A DNA stretch of 64,000 nt. It comes from Neotamlana laminarinivorans (GTDB lineage: Bacteria > Bacteroidota > Bacteroidia > Flavobacteriales > Flavobacteriaceae). The stretch covers positions 310,001 through 374,000 of the forward strand of contig NZ_JAJAPW010000002.1 in NCBI RefSeq assembly GCF_020523925.1, given 5' to 3'. This document shows, piece by piece, positions 10,148 to 17,094 of this stretch (its first letter is position 1; every line of letters starts with the position of its first letter). The notes beneath the pieces are model-generated. The model was given only the letters and a program-made list of their open reading frames with translations, was not told the origin of the DNA and searched no databases. The position numbers were made by a program, and so were the translations under genes.

Positions 10148-10149
10148 GT

Positions 10150-10157
10150 TATTTTTG
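10150..10157 (+). promoter_or_regulatory. -7 promoter box of the ABC ATPase gene
   Basis: TATTTTTG fits TAnnTTTG and ends 5 nt before the ATG at 10163, implying near-leaderless mRNA. Confidence 0.5.
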
Positions 10158-10162
10158 CAACT

Positions 10163-11074
10163 ATGCTAAACGTTAAAAATCTTACTTTTTCCTATAATAA
10201 ATCTCCTATTTTAAAAAACATTTCTTTTAATGTTAAAATGGGTGAAAACCTAGCTATTATTGGTGAAAGTGGTTCCGGAAAAAGTACTTTACTTAACCTA
10301 ATTTATGGTGAATTTGATTTAAATGAAGGAAAAATTTTCTGGAAAGACACCGAAATTTTAGGACCAAAATACAACTTAGTTATTGGATACGAATTTATGA
10401 AATACGTGCATCAAGAATTCGATTTAATGCCTTACATAACTGTTGCCGAAAATATTGGAAAACATTTATCGCGCTTTTTTCCAGAAGAAAAAGAACAACG
10501 CACCCAAGAACTTATAAAAGTTGTAGAGCTTGAAGATTTTGCCAACGTAAAAGTTAAAACACTTTCTGGTGGGCAAAAACAACGTGTAGCATTAGCTAGA
10601 GCCTTAGCAAAACAACCCGAAATTATTTTATTAGACGAGCCTTTTAGTCACATTGATAATTTTAAAAAACAAAGTTTACGTCGTAGCGTTTATAAATATT
10701 TAAAGGATAAAAACATCTCTTGTATTGTTGCTACACACGATAAAGACGACGTTTTAGGTTTTGCCGATACTATGATGGTTTTAAACAACAATGAAATTTT
10801 AGATACCGGAAAGCCTGAAACTTTATACAAACACCCAAAAACACCATTAATCGCTTCTTTTTTTGGCGAGTTTAATGTTATAAATAATGAAATTATTTAC
10901 GCCAATCAATTAAAAGTTGTTGAGCACTCTAATTTAAAAGCAAAAGTAATTACCAGCTATTTTAAGGGAAGTTATTATTTAATTGAAGCTGAATTAAATG
11001 GTGAAAAAGTGTTTTTCGAGCATAGAACTGCGTTAGAAAAAGACTCAGAAATTTACTTATCCATTTCAGAATAA
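10163..11074 (+). CDS. ABC transporter ATP-binding protein without an adjacent permease
   Basis: This is an ABC-type ATPase. The 303-aa protein has a Walker A at about residues 35-42 (GESGSGKST), a Q-loop, the signature LSGGQKQR, a Walker B (IILLDEPF) and the H-loop (VATHDKDD). About 70 residues after the nucleotide-binding domain resemble the small beta-rich C-terminal domains of importer ATPases (FFGEFNVINNE). No permease or binding protein is encoded nearby, so its partner and substrate are unknown. It converges on the WYL regulator gene and their 3' ends overlap by 22 bp. Confidence 0.85.
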   Translation: MLNVKNLTFSYNKSPILKNISFNVKMGENLAIIGESGSGKSTLLNLIYGEFDLNEGKIFWKDTEILGPKYNLVIGYEFMKYVHQEFDLMPYITVAENIGKHLSRFFPEEKEQRTQELIKVVELEDFANVKVKTLSGGQKQRVALARALAKQPEIILLDEPFSHIDNFKKQSLRRSVYKYLKDKNISCIVATHDKDDVLGFADTMMVLNNNEILDTGKPETLYKHPKTPLIASFFGEFNVINNEIIYANQLKVVEHSNLKAKVITSYFKGSYYLIEAELNGEKVFFEHRTALEKDSEIYLSISE

Positions 11075-12063
11075 TTTTTAACCGATTGTTTCAGTTTTTT
11101 TAAAATACGATCTCTTAATTTTTTTGGTTTTAACACTTCAATGCTTTCTCCAAACCCTAAAATAAGGCGTTCTAATTCAAAATTATGCTGCACTAAAATA
11201 TTAAAAACGGTGCCATCTTCTCTGGTTTCGATAGTACGTTGCGTAGGGTGAAACGGTTTTGTAATTACGTAAGGCGCGTTTTTTTTGTCGACCCAAAATT
11301 GCACGCGTTGCGCTCTAGAATTTAATACTGTAACACCAACAACTTCTTTATAAAACACATCGCCATCAATTTTTAAATCAATATATTCCAAATCATTTTC
11401 TACTTCAATATTTAATATTCTATCTAAAGCTAGTGTCATCATTTTTTGGTTATAAGATGCTAATAAAAACCACCGATTATTATACTCTTTTAATAACTGC
11501 GGATGTACTTTTAATTCGCTCGAACTTCTTGCTGAAAAGGATTTGTACAAAACACTAATCACTTTTTTGCTTTGTATGGCGTTATAAATAACATCAATAA
11601 ACTCTAAACCTTTTAATTGTTCATTTTTATCTAAATGAATAATGGCGCGATTATTTTTTTGAGAAGCATAAACCGAGTCTTCCAAACGTTGCAAAACCCC
11701 ATCCATTTCTTTAAACAACGAGAAATCTTTAAATTGCCTGAGAACTTGTATAGCTTCGTTCATTACCTTAATATCTTTGTCGGTTACAGGTATGTTTACA
11801 ATGCTGTATTCTGAATCGTCGTATTTATAAAATTTTCGATTGTAAACCACTATTGGCGCATTATATCCAAGCTTATCACTACGCATCATTTGTATATCTA
11901 ACTGCACAGTACGTTTACTTACATCTACATCTTTACCTTCATACTCGTAAAGCGCATCAGAACAAGCGGTAATTAAGTCGTCAAGCGTCCATTGTCGGTA
12001 GTTATTTTGCAGACATTTATCAATGGTTTTATAGCGAATTAATGCGTTTTTGTTTACAGCCAT
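11053..12063 (-). CDS. WYL-domain transcriptional regulator (HTH-WYL-WCX)
   Basis: This is a likely regulator of the RNA-repair genes to its right. The 336-aa protein has a winged HTH in its first 80 residues (DLITACSD, KRTVQLDIQMMRSD). The WYL domain lies at about 165-255, with ISVLYKSFSARSSSELKVHPQLLKEYNNRWFLLA split by its Tyr and Trp ligand positions. A WCX-type C-terminal domain follows. WYL domains are known ligand or nucleic-acid sensors. A perfect palindrome lies between its promoter box and the intergenic region, and copies of the same site precede the ncRNA and rtcB. The regulator assignment is established family knowledge, and the target list is inference. Confidence 0.9.
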   Translation of the reverse strand: MAVNKNALIRYKTIDKCLQNNYRQWTLDDLITACSDALYEYEGKDVDVSKRTVQLDIQMMRSDKLGYNAPIVVYNRKFYKYDDSEYSIVNIPVTDKDIKVMNEAIQVLRQFKDFSLFKEMDGVLQRLEDSVYASQKNNRAIIHLDKNEQLKGLEFIDVIYNAIQSKKVISVLYKSFSARSSSELKVHPQLLKEYNNRWFLLASYNQKMMTLALDRILNIEVENDLEYIDLKIDGDVFYKEVVGVTVLNSRAQRVQFWVDKKNAPYVITKPFHPTQRTIETREDGTVFNILVQHNFELERLILGFGESIEVLKPKKLRDRILKKLKQSVKNYSEMDK

Positions 12064-12086
12064 ATTACTCTAATTTTTAACTGAAA

Positions 12087-12094
12087 TAAAGGTA
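12087..12094 (-). promoter_or_regulatory. -7-like box of the WYL regulator gene
   Basis: On the minus strand this reads TACCTTTA, one mismatch from TAnnTTTG. It is exactly 8 nt downstream of the palindromic operator, the same geometry as at the ncRNA and rtcB promoters. Confidence 0.6.
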
Positions 12095-12102
12095 ATTAAT
12101 TT

Positions 12103-12123
12103 CTACGCAATCATTTTGCGTAG
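12103..12123. promoter_or_regulatory. Palindromic operator, site 1 (WYL gene)
   Basis: CTACGCAA (12103-12110) and TTGCGTAG (12116-12123) are perfect inverted repeats with a 5-nt spacer. This is the cleanest of three copies in the locus. It lies immediately upstream of the WYL gene, consistent with autoregulation. Binding by the WYL protein is inferred. Confidence 0.75.
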
Positions 12124-12258
12124 TTTATTTTATTCAATAAAAAAATGAGTTAAAAACAAAAATTTTTGCTTTTTTAAAAAAAAGTTAATACTACGTATTA
12201 AGGGTTGTAATTTCCTGAAATTGAAAAAATAAATTTTGAAAATTGAAAAATAAATCTA

Positions 12259-12266
12259 AATCTTTG
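12259..12266 (+). promoter_or_regulatory. Putative promoter of the small ORF / TPR transcript
   Basis: AATCTTTG is close to the -7 consensus and is preceded by a -33-like TTTG (12235-12238) with a 20-nt spacer. It lacks the palindromic operator. A 6-bp hairpin (TTGGCT / AGCCAA) lies in the predicted leader around 12275-12297. Confidence 0.4.
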
Positions 12267-12324
12267 CAGTGCAATTGGCTAAATGATAACAGCCAAAACA
12301 ATTAACATTAAAAAAACAAGAACA

Positions 12325-12402
12325 ATGCGTTTATTTATAACATATCAACCAAAGCCAAAAGGACTTTTACCTTTTGTGACGCTTCGTGATTATTGTAAAT
12401 AA
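12325..12402 (+). CDS. Possible 25-residue small ORF
   Basis: An ATG placed after an A-rich leader opens 25 codons starting MRLFITYQPKPKG and ending LRDYCK. A promoter-like box lies about 60 nt upstream and an intrinsic terminator 25 nt downstream, so the ORF fills a short independent transcript. I recognise no family. It could be a leader peptide, a small functional protein or chance. Conservation in relatives would decide. Confidence 0.35.
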   Translation: MRLFITYQPKPKGLLPFVTLRDYCK

Positions 12403-12426
12403 ACTTTTGTAAACTCATACAAAATG

Positions 12427-12467
12427 AAAAATCCGAAGCAAATTTTAAACTGTTTCGGATTTTTTGT
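12427..12467 (+). terminator. Intrinsic terminator after the small ORF
   Basis: AAAATCCGAA (12427-12436) pairs perfectly with TTCGGATTTT (12454-12463), and a T-rich tail follows. Confidence 0.75.
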
Positions 12468-12528
12468 TTTTCAGTCATTAGCGAGTCTGCTAAAACATTT
12501 CCCGAAACTAAGAATTTTAAAATCGTGA

Positions 12529-12553
12529 TGTCACACTGAGCGCAGTCGAAGTG
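12529..12553. repeat. Flavobacterial intergenic repeat unit (single copy)
   Basis: The segment contains GAGCGCAGTCGAAGTG, a member of the short GC-richer repeat family (core CGCTnnGTCGAA or its complement) often scattered between genes in Flavobacteriaceae. A palindromic pair of related units occurs at 54411-54459. It lies in the 213-nt gap before the TPR gene. Confidence 0.55.
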
Positions 12554-12615
12554 TTTCAAGAACGAAAATATTAAATCAAATTCTGGACAAAATTCAGAAT
12601 TAAAAACACAAAACA

Positions 12616-12957
12616 ATGGACACGAATTTGTTAAACAACTACGTGCTTAAAGCTATAGATGCCTATCCATATGATTTAGAAGAAACCGTAGAAAACCTAA
12701 ACTACGCTTTGTCTTACGAAAGTAACAACGCTTACGCTTTGTATTTAATGGGACGTTTGCAAGCAGAGCAATTGGGCGACTATGAAAAAGCCATTAAAGC
12801 ATTAAAAACAGCAAAAGCATTTGGTTACAACAATGGTTTTATCAGTCATATTGATAATGAAATATCCAGAATAAAAGACAAGATAAAACCTAAAAAGAAA
12901 ATAGCTTCTAAAAAGAAAAAGAGTAAAAAAGACAAGAAAAAGAAGAATAAAAAGTAA
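12616..12957 (+). CDS. TPR-like protein with a poly-lysine tail
   Basis: The 113-aa protein has one or two TPR-type helical hairpins at about 20-75 (NNAYALYLMGRLQAEQLGDYEKAIKALKTAKAFG) and a tail of roughly 25 residues that is almost entirely lysine with serine and asparagine. Such tails usually bind nucleic acid. It sits between the WYL gene and the ncRNA of the RtcB locus, so a role as RNA-binding scaffold is possible but inferred. No catalytic motif is visible. A minus-strand ORF ending at 12616 overlaps the terminator and repeat and is not considered real. Confidence 0.75.
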   Translation: MDTNLLNNYVLKAIDAYPYDLEETVENLNYALSYESNNAYALYLMGRLQAEQLGDYEKAIKALKTAKAFGYNNGFISHIDNEISRIKDKIKPKKKIASKKKKSKKDKKKKNKK

Positions 12958-12966
12958 TTTTTAAAA

Positions 12967-12987
12967 CTACGCAAAAACATTGCGCAA
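12967..12987. promoter_or_regulatory. Palindromic operator, site 2 (ncRNA promoter)
   Basis: CTACGCAA (12967-12974) and TTGCGCAA (12980-12987) share the left arm exactly with site 1, with 6 of 8 right-arm bases. The 5-nt spacer AAACA is identical to that of site 3. The site occupies the place where a -33 element would be expected. Confidence 0.75.
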
Positions 12988-12995
12988 TAGTGTAA

Positions 12996-13003
12996 AATAT
13001 TTG
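12996..13003 (+). promoter_or_regulatory. -7-like box of the tRNA-like ncRNA
   Basis: AATATTTG lies 8 nt after operator site 2. The same box at the same spacing precedes rtcB. Transcription would start near 13010. Confidence 0.6.
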
Positions 13004-13054
13004 CAGAGTCATTAACAATAAGCTTTGTGGAATCAAGCTTAATTTAACAGTAGC

Positions 13055-13083
13055 GCTTCACCAGTCGCAGGAACTGGTGAAGC
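13055..13083 (+). ncRNA. 10-bp hairpin domain of the ncRNA
   Basis: GCTTCACCAG (13055-13064) and CTGGTGAAGC (13074-13083) pair perfectly around the 9-nt loop TCGCAGGAA. No T tract follows, so it is not a terminator. It looks like a 5' structural domain just ahead of the tRNA-Pro-like unit. Confidence 0.65.
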
Positions 13084-13094
13084 TTAATAAAAAA

Positions 13095-13167
13095 CTGAAA
13101 GGATAACGATGGTTTGTTTACTCGCTTTGGAAGCGAGAGGTTGTAGGTTCGAATCCTATCTCTCAGA
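13095..13167 (+). tRNA. tRNA-Pro(UGG)-like unit, noncanonical
   Basis: The 73 nt fold into a full cloverleaf. The acceptor CTGAAAG (13095-13101) pairs with CTCTCAG (13160-13166) with one A-C mismatch. The D arm (13104-13119) is weak, with a GG in its loop. The anticodon stem CTCGC/GCGAG has loop TTTGGAA (anticodon UGG), the variable loop is AGGTT, and the T arm is GTAGGTTCGAATCCTAT. Position 8 is G rather than U and the D loop starts with G rather than A, so the usual U8-A14 contact is lost. CCA is not encoded. It may be a divergent tRNA or a tRNA mimic, and its place among other tRNA-like parts favours the mimic. Confidence 0.5.
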
Positions 13168-13313
13168 CAATTAAAACATCAAGCAAGTCTTGTTAAGTGT
13201 TTCTGTATAGCACTATTGTATAAATCCTTGCGGTTTCGCATTAGGTTTTTATGTTCAACTTGACTTGAAGGTTTTTAGATTATTTGACCAAATAAATAAT
13301 CCCATCTATGTAC

Positions 13314-13365
13314 ACAGGTTCGAATCCTGTCTTCTCTCACGGGAAGTAGCTAAGTCAGGTATAGC
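13314..13365 (+). ncRNA. Permuted tRNA-like unit 1 (T arm - acceptor - D arm order)
   Basis: The T arm ACAGGTTCGAATCCTGT (13314-13330) is perfect. It is followed at once by the acceptor 3' strand CTTCTC (13331-13336), a 4-nt loop TCAC and its pairing partner GGGAAG (13341-13346, one G-U). Then come TA (the canonical positions 8-9) and a D arm with GCTA/TAGC stem and a GG-containing loop (13349-13365). The order is that of a tRNA opened in its anticodon side and closed at its ends. The anticodon arm that should follow is reduced to a 3-bp remnant. Confidence 0.6.
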
Positions 13366-13379
13366 AATAGATTCAAATT

Positions 13380-13451
13380 GTAGGTTCGAATCCTACCAAG
13401 ATCTAACGGTCTTGTGGCGAAATTGGCAAACGCGCTGTATTTAGGTTACAG
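13380..13451 (+). ncRNA. Permuted tRNA-Leu(UAG)-like unit 2
   Basis: The T arm GTAGGTTCGAATCCTAC (13380-13396) is followed by the acceptor 3' strand CAAGATC (13397-13403), loop TAAC and the acceptor 5' strand GGTCTTG (13408-13414). These form 7 pairs with one G-U. Then come TG, a leucine-type D arm (13417-13433, loop with TTGG), and a perfect anticodon arm CTGTA/TACAG (13435-13451) with loop TTTAGGT, anticodon UAG. Downstream there is only the oligo-T terminator and no second T arm or acceptor strand, so the unit makes sense only in permuted order. Confidence 0.65.
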
Positions 13452-13459
13452 TTTTGAAA

Positions 13460-13483
13460 ATGGACTTTAATCCATCTTTTTTT
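13460..13483 (+). terminator. Probable terminator of the tRNA-like ncRNA
   Basis: ATGGA (13460-13464) pairs with TCCAT (13471-13475), extendable by flanking A/T pairs, and is followed by C and seven T residues. It could also be a degenerate T-arm remnant of the leucine-like unit, and both readings are compatible. Confidence 0.6.
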
Positions 13484-13485
13484 GA

Positions 13486-13898
13486 TTAAGAAGGTCACTT
13501 GTAAAAATCGACCACCAGTGTTGCCATCACGTAAAAAATGGCTCTAAAAATAAAGGCAAAGTATAAGTTGGCTAGCTTATGTAATTTTTACAAAAGCAGT
13601 CTAGACAACACCTTGAAATACTAATGTATTTAAAGTCACTTTGGGTAATCTTTTAAAGATTCATTTTTAAATTAAATCATTGAAATTATTTCGGTGTAAA
13701 CATTTAAAAATCATCTACTAAACATTATGTAAAGCGCTATAAACCATAGTATTTCCGTAGTTATAAAGATGGTTAATTTTTATTTTGCTTTAACTACGAA
13801 TAGATCATTTTCAGCATAAGCTCAAAAATTCTATTATAAATGTATAACCGTTCTGATATTTAAAAAATAATGCAATCAGAACATAATAATTAGAAATC
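13486..13898 (+). other. Non-coding region before the slipin gene, with inverted repeats
   Basis: These 413 nt contain no convincing ORF. They hold several stems. GTAAAAAT (13501-13508) pairs with ATTTTTAC (13584-13591), and GTGTTG (13518-13523) pairs with CAACAC (13606-13611). These two pairings cross, so they would form a pseudoknot or alternative folds. There is also ATAAG/CTTAT (13563-13580) and CGTAGTTA/TAACTACG (13756-13763, 13791-13798). GTTCTGAT/ATCAGAAC (13850-13857, 13875-13882) lies just before the start codon. No clear promoter box or operator copy for the slipin gene was found here, so it may use a noncanonical promoter or read-through from the ncRNA. Confidence 0.4.
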
Positions 13899-14999
13899 AT
13901 GAAGAGAGTAAGAATTCATGCAGGAAACGTAGGTTTAGTATTTAAAAGCGGTGATTACAAACGCGTAATTACCAGTGGTACACATTGGTTAGGCTTTAAC
14001 GAAACCGTTGCAAAATACAGCTTAACTACAGCTTTTAATGCGCCTAAAGCATTGGAAATCTTACTAGAAGAACAAGCTTTAGCCAACATGTTACACGTTA
14101 TAAATGTAGAAGACAACCAAATTGTTTTAGTTTACACATACAACAACTTTAAGCAAGTGCTAACCGCTGGTCAATACACCTTTTGGAACACGTTGGTAGA
14201 CTATAAATTTGTCACTGTAGATTTAAGCAAAATCGAAATCACAGAAAATATCAGCAAGTCTTTATATACCAATATGCAATTAAGACAATACATACGCGCT
14301 TTCGAAGTTGCAGCTTACGAAAAAGCCATTATGATTGTAGACGATAAGTTTGATAAAATTTTAGATCACGGTACATACCACTTCTGGAGAAACAATCAAA
14401 CTATAAAAATCGTAAAAGCAGATTTACGTCAGTTACAATTAGAAGTATCAGGTCAGGAGTTGTTAACCAAAGACAAAGCAGCTGTGCGTATTAACTTTTA
14501 CGCACAGTACAAAGTAGTCGATATCGAAACGGCATTAATGCAAAATAAAGATTACGAAAAACAATTGTACACAAGCTTGCAATTAGCCTTAAGAGCATAC
14601 GTTGGCGCTTACACCTTAGACGAATTGTTAGAGCAAAAAGACCAAATAGCAAAAGCAGTTCTAGAAGACGTAAAAGCGCAAGCCAGTAAGTTAGGCGTAA
14701 ACGTATTACATGCCGGTATGCGCGATGTAATTTTACCAGGCGACATGAAAGACATCATGAACCAAGTGTTAATTGCACAGAAAAAAGCGCAAGCCAACGT
14801 AATTACAAGACGCGAAGAAACCGCATCAACACGTAGCTTGTTAAATACCGCAAAATTAATGGAAGACAACAGCATGTTGTTCAAATTAAAAGAAATGGAA
14901 TACGTAGAAAAAATAGCCGATAAAATTGGCGAAATCACCGTAGCCGGAAACGGAAACGTGATCGAACAATTAAAAGATCTTTTTTCAGTAAACAAGTAA
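13899..14999 (+). CDS. SPFH/Band-7 (slipin-family) protein of the RtcB locus
   Basis: SPFH proteins oligomerise into scaffolds. The 366-aa protein has two N-terminal beta-rich repeats (GNVGLVFKSGDYKRVITSGTHWLGF and, from about 65, ILLEEQALANMLHVINVEDNQIVLVYTYNNF read in parts). The Band-7 domain at about 100-300 carries VSGQELLTKDKAAVRINFYAQYKV-like segments, LGVNVLHAGMRDVILPG and the KKAQANVITRREETASTRSLLNTAKLM helix in part. No transmembrane or signal segment is visible, unlike classical membrane slipins, suggesting a soluble form. It is followed by rtcB 190 nt later. The link to RNA repair is inferred from neighbourhood and from prior proposals for SPFH-RtcB pairs. Confidence 0.88.
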   Translation: MKRVRIHAGNVGLVFKSGDYKRVITSGTHWLGFNETVAKYSLTTAFNAPKALEILLEEQALANMLHVINVEDNQIVLVYTYNNFKQVLTAGQYTFWNTLVDYKFVTVDLSKIEITENISKSLYTNMQLRQYIRAFEVAAYEKAIMIVDDKFDKILDHGTYHFWRNNQTIKIVKADLRQLQLEVSGQELLTKDKAAVRINFYAQYKVVDIETALMQNKDYEKQLYTSLQLALRAYVGAYTLDELLEQKDQIAKAVLEDVKAQASKLGVNVLHAGMRDVILPGDMKDIMNQVLIAQKKAQANVITRREETASTRSLLNTAKLMEDNSMLFKLKEMEYVEKIADKIGEITVAGNGNVIEQLKDLFSVNK

Positions 15000-15131
15000 T
15001 TTTTTGGGAGTAACCACCCTTTTAGTGGCGTGGTAGCGCTTTACGTTATATCTTTTGCGAACAAAATGATGCCACTTCAATCGCTTACGCGGGCTAAACC
15101 AAAGGGTATTTTGTTAGATAAAAAAATACAA
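15000..15131. repeat. Possible intergenic repeat element between slipin and rtcB
   Basis: This stretch is visibly less AT-rich than its surroundings (GGCGTGGTAGCGC, CGCTTACGCGGGC) and resembles mobile-like intergenic elements I associate with Flavobacteriaceae. It has no ORF. The hairpin potential is modest. Only a genome-wide copy search could confirm that it is repeated. Confidence 0.3.
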
Positions 15132-15152
15132 AGACGCAAAAACATTGCGCAA
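15132..15152. promoter_or_regulatory. Palindromic operator, site 3 (rtcB promoter)
   Basis: AGACGCAA (15132-15139), spacer AAACA and TTGCGCAA (15145-15152) match site 2 in 19 of 21 bases. It lies 37 nt upstream of the rtcB ATG. Confidence 0.75.
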
Positions 15153-15160
15153 CACACTAT

Positions 15161-15168
15161 AATATTTG
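15161..15168 (+). promoter_or_regulatory. -7-like box of rtcB
   Basis: AATATTTG is identical to the ncRNA box and lies 8 nt after operator site 3. It ends 21 nt before the ATG. rtcB therefore probably has its own regulated promoter rather than depending on slipin transcription. Confidence 0.6.
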
Positions 15169-15180
15169 TAGTGTAATTAA

Positions 15181-16590
<1,410 letters not shown>

Positions 16591-16595
16591 AAACG

Positions 16596-16633
16596 AAAAA
16601 AGTGGACTGTGACGTATGTTGGTCTGCTTTTTT
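16596..16633 (+). terminator. Probable terminator after rtcB
   Basis: AAAAAAG (16596-16602) pairs with CTTTTTT, and an inner GAC/GTC stem is separated by a 2-nt internal loop. The hairpin ends in a T run just before the convergent Gre-like gene. Confidence 0.45.
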
Positions 16634-16635
16634 GT

Positions 16636-17094
16636 TTATAAGAGCGCTGTAATTTCAAAAGTTATATTTCTAAAAGCCACTTTATCTCCAACCGATTTTC
16701 CTAACAGTAATTGACCAATTGGTGTACTAGCAGAAATAGCATAAAATATTTCACTTTCAACTTTAAGCTCACCTGCACTAATACTAATAAAATAGTTAGA
16801 TTTTGTTGTAAATACCACACTACCTAAACCAACATTTTTAGAAAAAGATTCTGGATTAATTTTAGAAAGAACTTGTTTAGTCTTTTCAATTTCTGCTAAT
16901 TGATGCCCTGCTTTTTCACGCTCAAGTTGTAACATTGCTCGTCCCGTTTCATGCTTATCGCCGGCACTACTTTTGGTTTCACTTTGTAAACTTTGTTTTA
17001 AGTCGTTTATAACTGCTAAAACACTTTGTAATCGTATTTCTAAACTAGCTTTGCAAAGCTGTAGCAATTTTGCTTTAATTTTTAAGTTTTCCAT
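16636..17094 (-). CDS. GreA/GreB-like transcript-cleavage factor family protein
   Basis: The 152-aa protein looks like a divergent Gre factor. The N-terminal half is a coiled coil (about 5-80, KASLEIRLQSVLAVINDLKQSL in part). The C-terminal half is an FKBP-like Gre domain containing ASTPIGQLLLGKSVGDKVAF. Gre factors rescue backtracked RNA polymerase. The acidic tip residues of the coiled coil are not obvious, so it may be an RNA-polymerase secondary-channel protein without cleavage activity. Its start overlaps the end of mtgA by 20 bp, so the two are co-transcribed. Confidence 0.8.
   Translation of the reverse strand: MENLKIKAKLLQLCKASLEIRLQSVLAVINDLKQSLQSETKSSAGDKHETGRAMLQLEREKAGHQLAEIEKTKQVLSKINPESFSKNVGLGSVVFTTKSNYFISISAGELKVESEIFYAISASTPIGQLLLGKSVGDKVAFRNITFEITALL

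Larger units (their letters stand above)
13010..13485 (+). ncRNA. Structured ncRNA with tRNA-like units, upstream of slipin-rtcB
   Basis: No convincing ORF occupies this stretch, but it is rich in perfect stems. From the 5' end there is a hairpin built on two AAGCTT copies near 13020-13040 and a 10-bp hairpin at 13055-13083. A full-length tRNA-Pro(UGG)-like unit follows at 13095-13167, then a variable spacer. Next come two tandem permuted tRNA-like units at 13314-13365 and 13380-13451, and a terminator hairpin with an oligo-T tail at 13460-13483. Three T arms share the invariant core GGTTCGAATCC. The start and end are inferred from the promoter box and the terminator. A role as substrate or cofactor of the neighbouring RtcB/SPFH proteins is inferred from context and from my recollection of earlier comparative-genomic work. 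Confidence 0.7.

Noticed and set aside
12335-12616. Minus-strand ORF of 93 codons overlapping the small ORF, terminator and repeat
   Set aside because: Its sequence is explained by the terminator, the REP-like unit and the promoter region of the TPR gene. It has low-complexity composition and no recognisable family.
13314-13451. tmRNA (ssrA), including a permuted two-piece form
   Set aside because: Unit 2 has a normal anticodon arm, there is no tag-peptide reading frame, and the alanine G3-U70 identity pair is lacking.
13095-13451. Plain tandem tRNA genes
   Set aside because: The acceptor strands of the 13314 and 13380 units pair only with the sequence that directly follows them, not with strands in normal tRNA positions. 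Only the 13095 unit folds in ordinary order.
15132-15168. Sigma-54 promoter for rtcB as in E. coli
   Set aside because: No GG at -24 with GC at -12 in correct spacing. The Bacteroidota-like -7 box and a palindrome fit better.
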